A stretch of 8,150 nt of DNA from an uncultured Flavobacteriia bacterium (lineage in GTDB: Bacteria; Bacteroidota; Bacteroidia; Flavobacteriales_D; Crocinitomicaceae), in the NCBI GenBank assembly GCA_903887095.1, contig CAISOQ010000467.1, positions 1 through 8,150 on the forward strand. Reading direction: 5' to 3'. A program made the translations under genes and the position numbers. Every line of letters starts with the position of its first letter. Position 1 is the stretch's first letter. The notes beneath the pieces were generated by a model. That model did no database searches, was not told where the DNA came from, and saw only the letters and a list, made by a program, of their open reading frames with translations. Shown piece by piece: positions 5,487-8,150 of the stretch.

Positions 5487-6361
5487 AAATAGCAGTACTC
5501 TCCAGAAATGCAAATTTATACTCGACGCGAAGATTAATTGAAGCAGCAATTGAAAGAGGTCATGAAGCGCACGTAGTTGATCACCTTCGGTGCAATATAG
5601 AAATTGAACAGCAAGGTCCCTCACTTTATTTTGGAGGAGAATACCTCACAGGTTTTGATGCAGTTATTCCAAGGATTGGCGCATCCGTTACTTTTTATGG
5701 CACTGCCGTGGTTCGGCAATTTGAAATGATGAATGTTTTTTCGGCAGTAAGTTCGCGAGGCATTGTGCATTCAAGGGATAAGTTACGTTGTTTACAAGTT
5801 CTTTCAAAAGAGGGAATTGGTTTGCCGAAAACAGTCTTCACCAATTACTCAAGAAATGTAGAACATGTAGTGGAATCTGCAGGTGGTGCGCCAGTTGTCT
5901 TGAAATTATTGGAAGGAACTCAAGGTTTAGGAGTGGTTTTAGCAGAAAATCAAAATGCTGCTCAATCAGTTTTAGAGGCTTTCAATGGTTTGAGGGCAAG
6001 AGTTATTGTGCAAGAATTTGTGAAAGAAGCAAAAGGTGCGGACATCAGAGCTTTTGTAGTGGATGGGGAAGTGGTTGGTGCAATGAAGCGTCAAGGTAAG
6101 CCTGGGGAGTTTCGCTCCAATCTGCACAGAGGGGGGAGTTCCCAAATCATAGAACTTACCGTTGAGGAAAAATACACTGCGATTCTCGCAGCCAAGGCTG
6201 TTGGACTGGGTATTGCAGGAGTGGATATGTTGCAATCGGCTCGTGGACCGTTGGTTTTGGAAGTTAATTCATCACCTGGTTTGGAAGGAATAGAGAAGAC
6301 TACCAAGGAAGATATTGCTGGTAAGATTATTCAGTACATCGAAAAAAATGTAAAAAGATAG
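5483..6361 (+). CDS. rimK: RimK, ATP-grasp alpha-L-glutamate ligase (ribosomal protein S6 modification)
   Basis: The 292-residue product matches the length and motif order of E. coli RimK (about 300). That enzyme uses ATP to add glutamates to the C-terminus of ribosomal protein S6 and can also make poly-alpha-glutamate. The N-terminal pre-ATP-grasp domain contains LSRNANLYSTRRL (6-18), FDAVIPRIG (58-66) and FYGTAVVRQFEMM (71-83). The ATP-grasp part contains SRDKLRCLQVL (97-107), VLKLLEGTQGLGVVLAE (139-155, K141), VQEFVKEAKGADIR (176-189), FRSNLHRGG (210-218) and VLEVNSSPGLEGIEKTT (258-274). The acidic/Asn metal ligands are recognisable as D248, E260 and N262. No key residue seems to be missing, and the protein should be cytoplasmic. 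It overlaps the upstream peptidase gene by 4 nt and abuts the downstream gene with no gap, so all three are surely one transcript. The substrate in this organism, S6 or another protein or metabolite, is not shown by the sequence. Confidence 0.96.
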   Translation: MKIAVLSRNANLYSTRRLIEAAIERGHEAHVVDHLRCNIEIEQQGPSLYFGGEYLTGFDAVIPRIGASVTFYGTAVVRQFEMMNVFSAVSSRGIVHSRDKLRCLQVLSKEGIGLPKTVFTNYSRNVEHVVESAGGAPVVLKLLEGTQGLGVVLAENQNAAQSVLEAFNGLRARVIVQEFVKEAKGADIRAFVVDGEVVGAMKRQGKPGEFRSNLHRGGSSQIIELTVEEKYTAILAAKAVGLGIAGVDMLQSARGPLVLEVNSSPGLEGIEKTTKEDIAGKIIQYIEKNVKR

Positions 6362-7333
6362 ATGGCGGTAGCACCAAAGAAATTTGTTATTCTTGGAAAG
6401 GAAATCCTTCCAGGAAAGAGCGAGCAATTGAATCTCGATGTTGCGCGATTGCATACAAGAACCCCAATCCTTGTTCCTGTTATCGTTGAAAGAGCGAAAG
6501 TCGATGGTCCAACAGTATTGCTCATGGCAGGTTTACATGGTGATGAAATAAATGGTGTAGAAATCATTCGCCGGGTACTTCGAAAGGGCTTCAACAAGCC
6601 TACAATTGGTACAATAATCTGTCTTCCAGTGTTCAATATTTTTGGTTTTCTCAACGTGAAAAGGGAATTGCCAGATGGTCGCGATTTGAATCGTAGTTTT
6701 CCTGGAAGTGAATCTGGGTCGCTGGCTTCACAGTTTGCATTTCATTTCATGAAGGAAATTGCCCCGCATGTTGATTATGTAATTGATTTTCATACGGGAT
6801 CCGCACAGCGAAATAATTTCCCTCAGATAAGATGTGTATTCGATGACAATGAAAGTGTGGAATTGGCAAAAATTTTCAACCCACCGTTCATTTTGCATTC
6901 CAACTATATTTCAAAAACGATCCGAGAATCTCTTTTCAAAAAAGGAAAGAAACTACTTCTTTTTGAGGGAGGTAAAACGAACAGTATCGAGGAATCTATC
7001 GTGGAAGAGGGTCTAAATGGTGTAAAACGCTTGTTAGGGCATTTGGGGATGCGATCCTTTAAAATTGATATTTCGAAAGACCGTGAGCCTGTATTTTTAG
7101 CTGAAAGCAAATGGATGCGAGCGCCAAGTTCAGGTATGTTTCAAGCCTTGATCATAAATGGTTCTTCTGTTCAGAAAGGGGAAGTTATCGGAATTGTGAC
7201 AGATCCTTTTGGGAAATATGAGAAAAAGGTGAAAGCGAGTCAATCGGGTTATATCATCTGTTTAAATGAGTCGCCAATCGTCTACAAAGGTGATGCAATT
7301 TTTCACATTGGAAAGGTCAAGGAGAACCCTTAG
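6362..7333 (+). CDS. M14-family succinylglutamate desuccinylase/aspartoacylase-like zinc hydrolase
   Basis: The 323-residue product has the zinc-peptidase fold signatures of the AstE/AspA branch. AGLHGDEINGV carries the zinc ligands H59 and E62, and DFHTG gives the third ligand, H144. GRDLNRSFPG (106-115) supplies the substrate-binding Asn-Arg pair, and LLLFEGG (198-204) places the likely catalytic glutamate at E202. Residues from about 236 to 318 form a beta-rich domain resembling the biotinyl/lipoyl-like C-terminal barrel of this family (for example SGYIICL, YKGDAIFHIG). There is no signal peptide. The start codon directly follows the rimK stop. No other arginine-succinyltransferase (ast) gene is nearby, so a true AstE role is unlikely. 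Family members remove acyl or terminal acidic residues, and the tight link to RimK suggests action on a RimK product, such as trimming glutamates. That specificity is inferred; a detoxifying amidohydrolase or N-acetylaspartate deacylase remains possible. Confidence 0.88.
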   Translation: MAVAPKKFVILGKEILPGKSEQLNLDVARLHTRTPILVPVIVERAKVDGPTVLLMAGLHGDEINGVEIIRRVLRKGFNKPTIGTIICLPVFNIFGFLNVKRELPDGRDLNRSFPGSESGSLASQFAFHFMKEIAPHVDYVIDFHTGSAQRNNFPQIRCVFDDNESVELAKIFNPPFILHSNYISKTIRESLFKKGKKLLLFEGGKTNSIEESIVEEGLNGVKRLLGHLGMRSFKIDISKDREPVFLAESKWMRAPSSGMFQALIINGSSVQKGEVIGIVTDPFGKYEKKVKASQSGYIICLNESPIVYKGDAIFHIGKVKENP

Positions 7334-7344
7334 GGAATCTTTCC

Positions 7345-7352
7345 TACATTTG
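7345..7352 (+). promoter_or_regulatory. Candidate -7 box for panB
   Basis: TACATTTG matches TAnnTTTG perfectly, 20 nt before the panB ATG, and predicts a leader of about 16 nt. No good -33 TTG sits 17-23 bp upstream, so panB may have a weak promoter of its own in addition to read-through from the preceding operon, which ends only 39 nt earlier. Confidence 0.4.
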
Positions 7353-7372
7353 TCAACTTAAAATTTCTACTG

Positions 7373-8150
7373 ATGTCAGTTCATAAGAACGTAAAAAAGG
7401 TTACTACTCATACCTTGCAAGAAATGAAAAATGCAGGAGAGAAGATTTCTATGCTCACAGGTTATGATTTTTCTATGGCGCGAATCATTGATGAGTCAGG
7501 TATTGATGTGATTTTAGTTGGTGATTCGGCTTCCAATGTGATGGCAGGACATGAAACAACGTTGCCTATTACACTCGATCAAATGATTTATCATGCTTCT
7601 TCTGTCGTAAGAGCTGTGAACAGGGCATTAATTGTCGTTGATCTGCCTTTTGGTTCCTATCAGGGGAATTCAAAAGAAGCCTTATCTAGTGCCATTCGTA
7701 TCATGAAAGAATCAGGCGGACATGCTGTGAAATTAGAGGGAGGACTTGAAATAATTGAATCGATAAAACGAATACTAACGGCCGGAATTCCCGTAATGGG
7801 GCATTTGGGCTTAACTCCGCAGTCAATTTATAAATTTGGCACCTATGTGGTTCGTGCTAAAGAAGAGGAAGAAGCGGAACGCTTACTAGCGGATGCAAAA
7901 GCCTTGGAAGAGGCTGGTTGTTTTGCGATTGTACTCGAAAAAATACCTGCAAAACTTGCGGCGAAAGTTGCTTCAAGCGTAACAATTCCAATTATCGGGA
8001 TTGGCGCTGGAAGTGGAGTAGACGGACAGGTCTTGGTGGTGCACGACATGTTGGGAATCAACAATGAATTTAGTCCACGATTCTTAAGAAAATACAACAA
8101 TCTTTACGACCAGATGATGAATTCTTTCAAAGCCTATATTAAAGATGTCC
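7373..8150 (+). CDS. panB: 3-methyl-2-oxobutanoate hydroxymethyltransferase (ketopantoate hydroxymethyltransferase), 3' end cut
   Basis: The frame from the ATG at 7373 stays open for 259 codons to the window edge. The usual length is about 264-272 residues, so only the last few are missing. PanB transfers a hydroxymethyl group from 5,10-methylene-tetrahydrofolate to 2-oxoisovalerate, making ketopantoate, the first committed step of pantothenate and coenzyme A synthesis. It acts in the cytoplasm as a Mg-dependent decameric TIM barrel. Recognisable elements are MLTGYD (27-32), LVGDSASNVMAGHETTLPIT (48-67, metal ligand D51), VVDLPFGSYQ (88-97, D90), AVKLEGG (118-124, K120 and E122), GHLGLTPQS (143-151), IVLEKIP (186-192, catalytic base E189) and IPIIGIGAG (205-213). 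All active-site residues appear intact. No RBS is evident, as is usual for the phylum. It follows the rim-like operon on the same strand but has no obvious functional tie to it. Confidence 0.95.
   Translation, partial: MSVHKNVKKVTTHTLQEMKNAGEKISMLTGYDFSMARIIDESGIDVILVGDSASNVMAGHETTLPITLDQMIYHASSVVRAVNRALIVVDLPFGSYQGNSKEALSSAIRIMKESGGHAVKLEGGLEIIESIKRILTAGIPVMGHLGLTPQSIYKFGTYVVRAKEEEEAERLLADAKALEEAGCFAIVLEKIPAKLAAKVASSVTIPIIGIGAGSGVDGQVLVVHDMLGINNEFSPRFLRKYNNLYDQMMNSFKAYIKDV

Noticed and set aside
6362..7333. Naming this gene astE
   Set aside because: No arginine-succinyltransferase genes are present, and the context is RimK-linked. The family match does not fix the substrate.
7331..7346. Hairpin TAGGGA / TTCCTA after the M14 gene, considered as an operon terminator
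   Set aside because: The stem is only 6 bp including a G-T pair, no T-run follows, and it overlaps the panB -7 box. It is not a convincing terminator.

Overview
The window looks like chromosomal DNA of a Bacteroidota, most likely a Flavobacteriales-type bacterium. The evidence is an AT-rich, lysine-rich coding style, few Shine-Dalgarno sites, several perfect or near-perfect TAnnTTTG (-7) promoter boxes, and an outer-membrane/peptidoglycan protein with the TPR / beta-propeller / CRD / OmpA architecture of the type IX secretion component PorE. The genus is not determined. No mobile element, CRISPR array, tRNA or rRNA is visible.

Layout. (1) 1-1410, minus strand: the N-terminal 470 residues of a secreted Asp-box (BNR/VPS10-like) beta-propeller protein that runs off the left edge. 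(2) 1411-1614: a divergent promoter region with a perfect -7 box, a 7-bp inverted repeat and a direct repeat. (3) 1615-3663, plus: the PorE-like OmpA-family protein. (4) 3664-4437, minus: a membrane-anchored GH25 lysozyme-type muramidase. Its stop codon directly abuts the stop of gene 3, so the two form the palindrome TGATCA. (5) 4501-4857, minus: ribosomal protein L19 (rplS), followed by a textbook intrinsic terminator that ends only a few bases before the GH25 start. (6) 4858-5045: a divergent control region with an 8-10 bp inverted repeat and helically phased half-sites. (7) 5046-7333, plus: a tight three-gene operon of a retropepsin-like peptidase (RimB/DUF785 type), RimK (ATP-grasp glutamate ligase) and an M14-family AstE/AspA-like zinc deacylase/carboxypeptidase. 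The junctions are a 4-nt ATGA overlap and a 0-nt gap. (8) 7373-8150, plus: panB, nearly complete and cut by the right edge, with its own perfect -7 box.

The most noteworthy unit is the rim-like operon. It joins a C-terminal amino-acid ligase, known in E. coli to add glutamates to ribosomal protein S6, with two candidate hydrolases, and it is divergent from a ribosomal protein gene. This suggests a reversible 'write/trim' system for glutamate tags, perhaps on the ribosome. That function is inference. The genes on the left (propeller protein, PorE-like protein, GH25 muramidase) share a cell-envelope theme: surface or secreted proteins, peptidoglycan anchoring and peptidoglycan cleavage.
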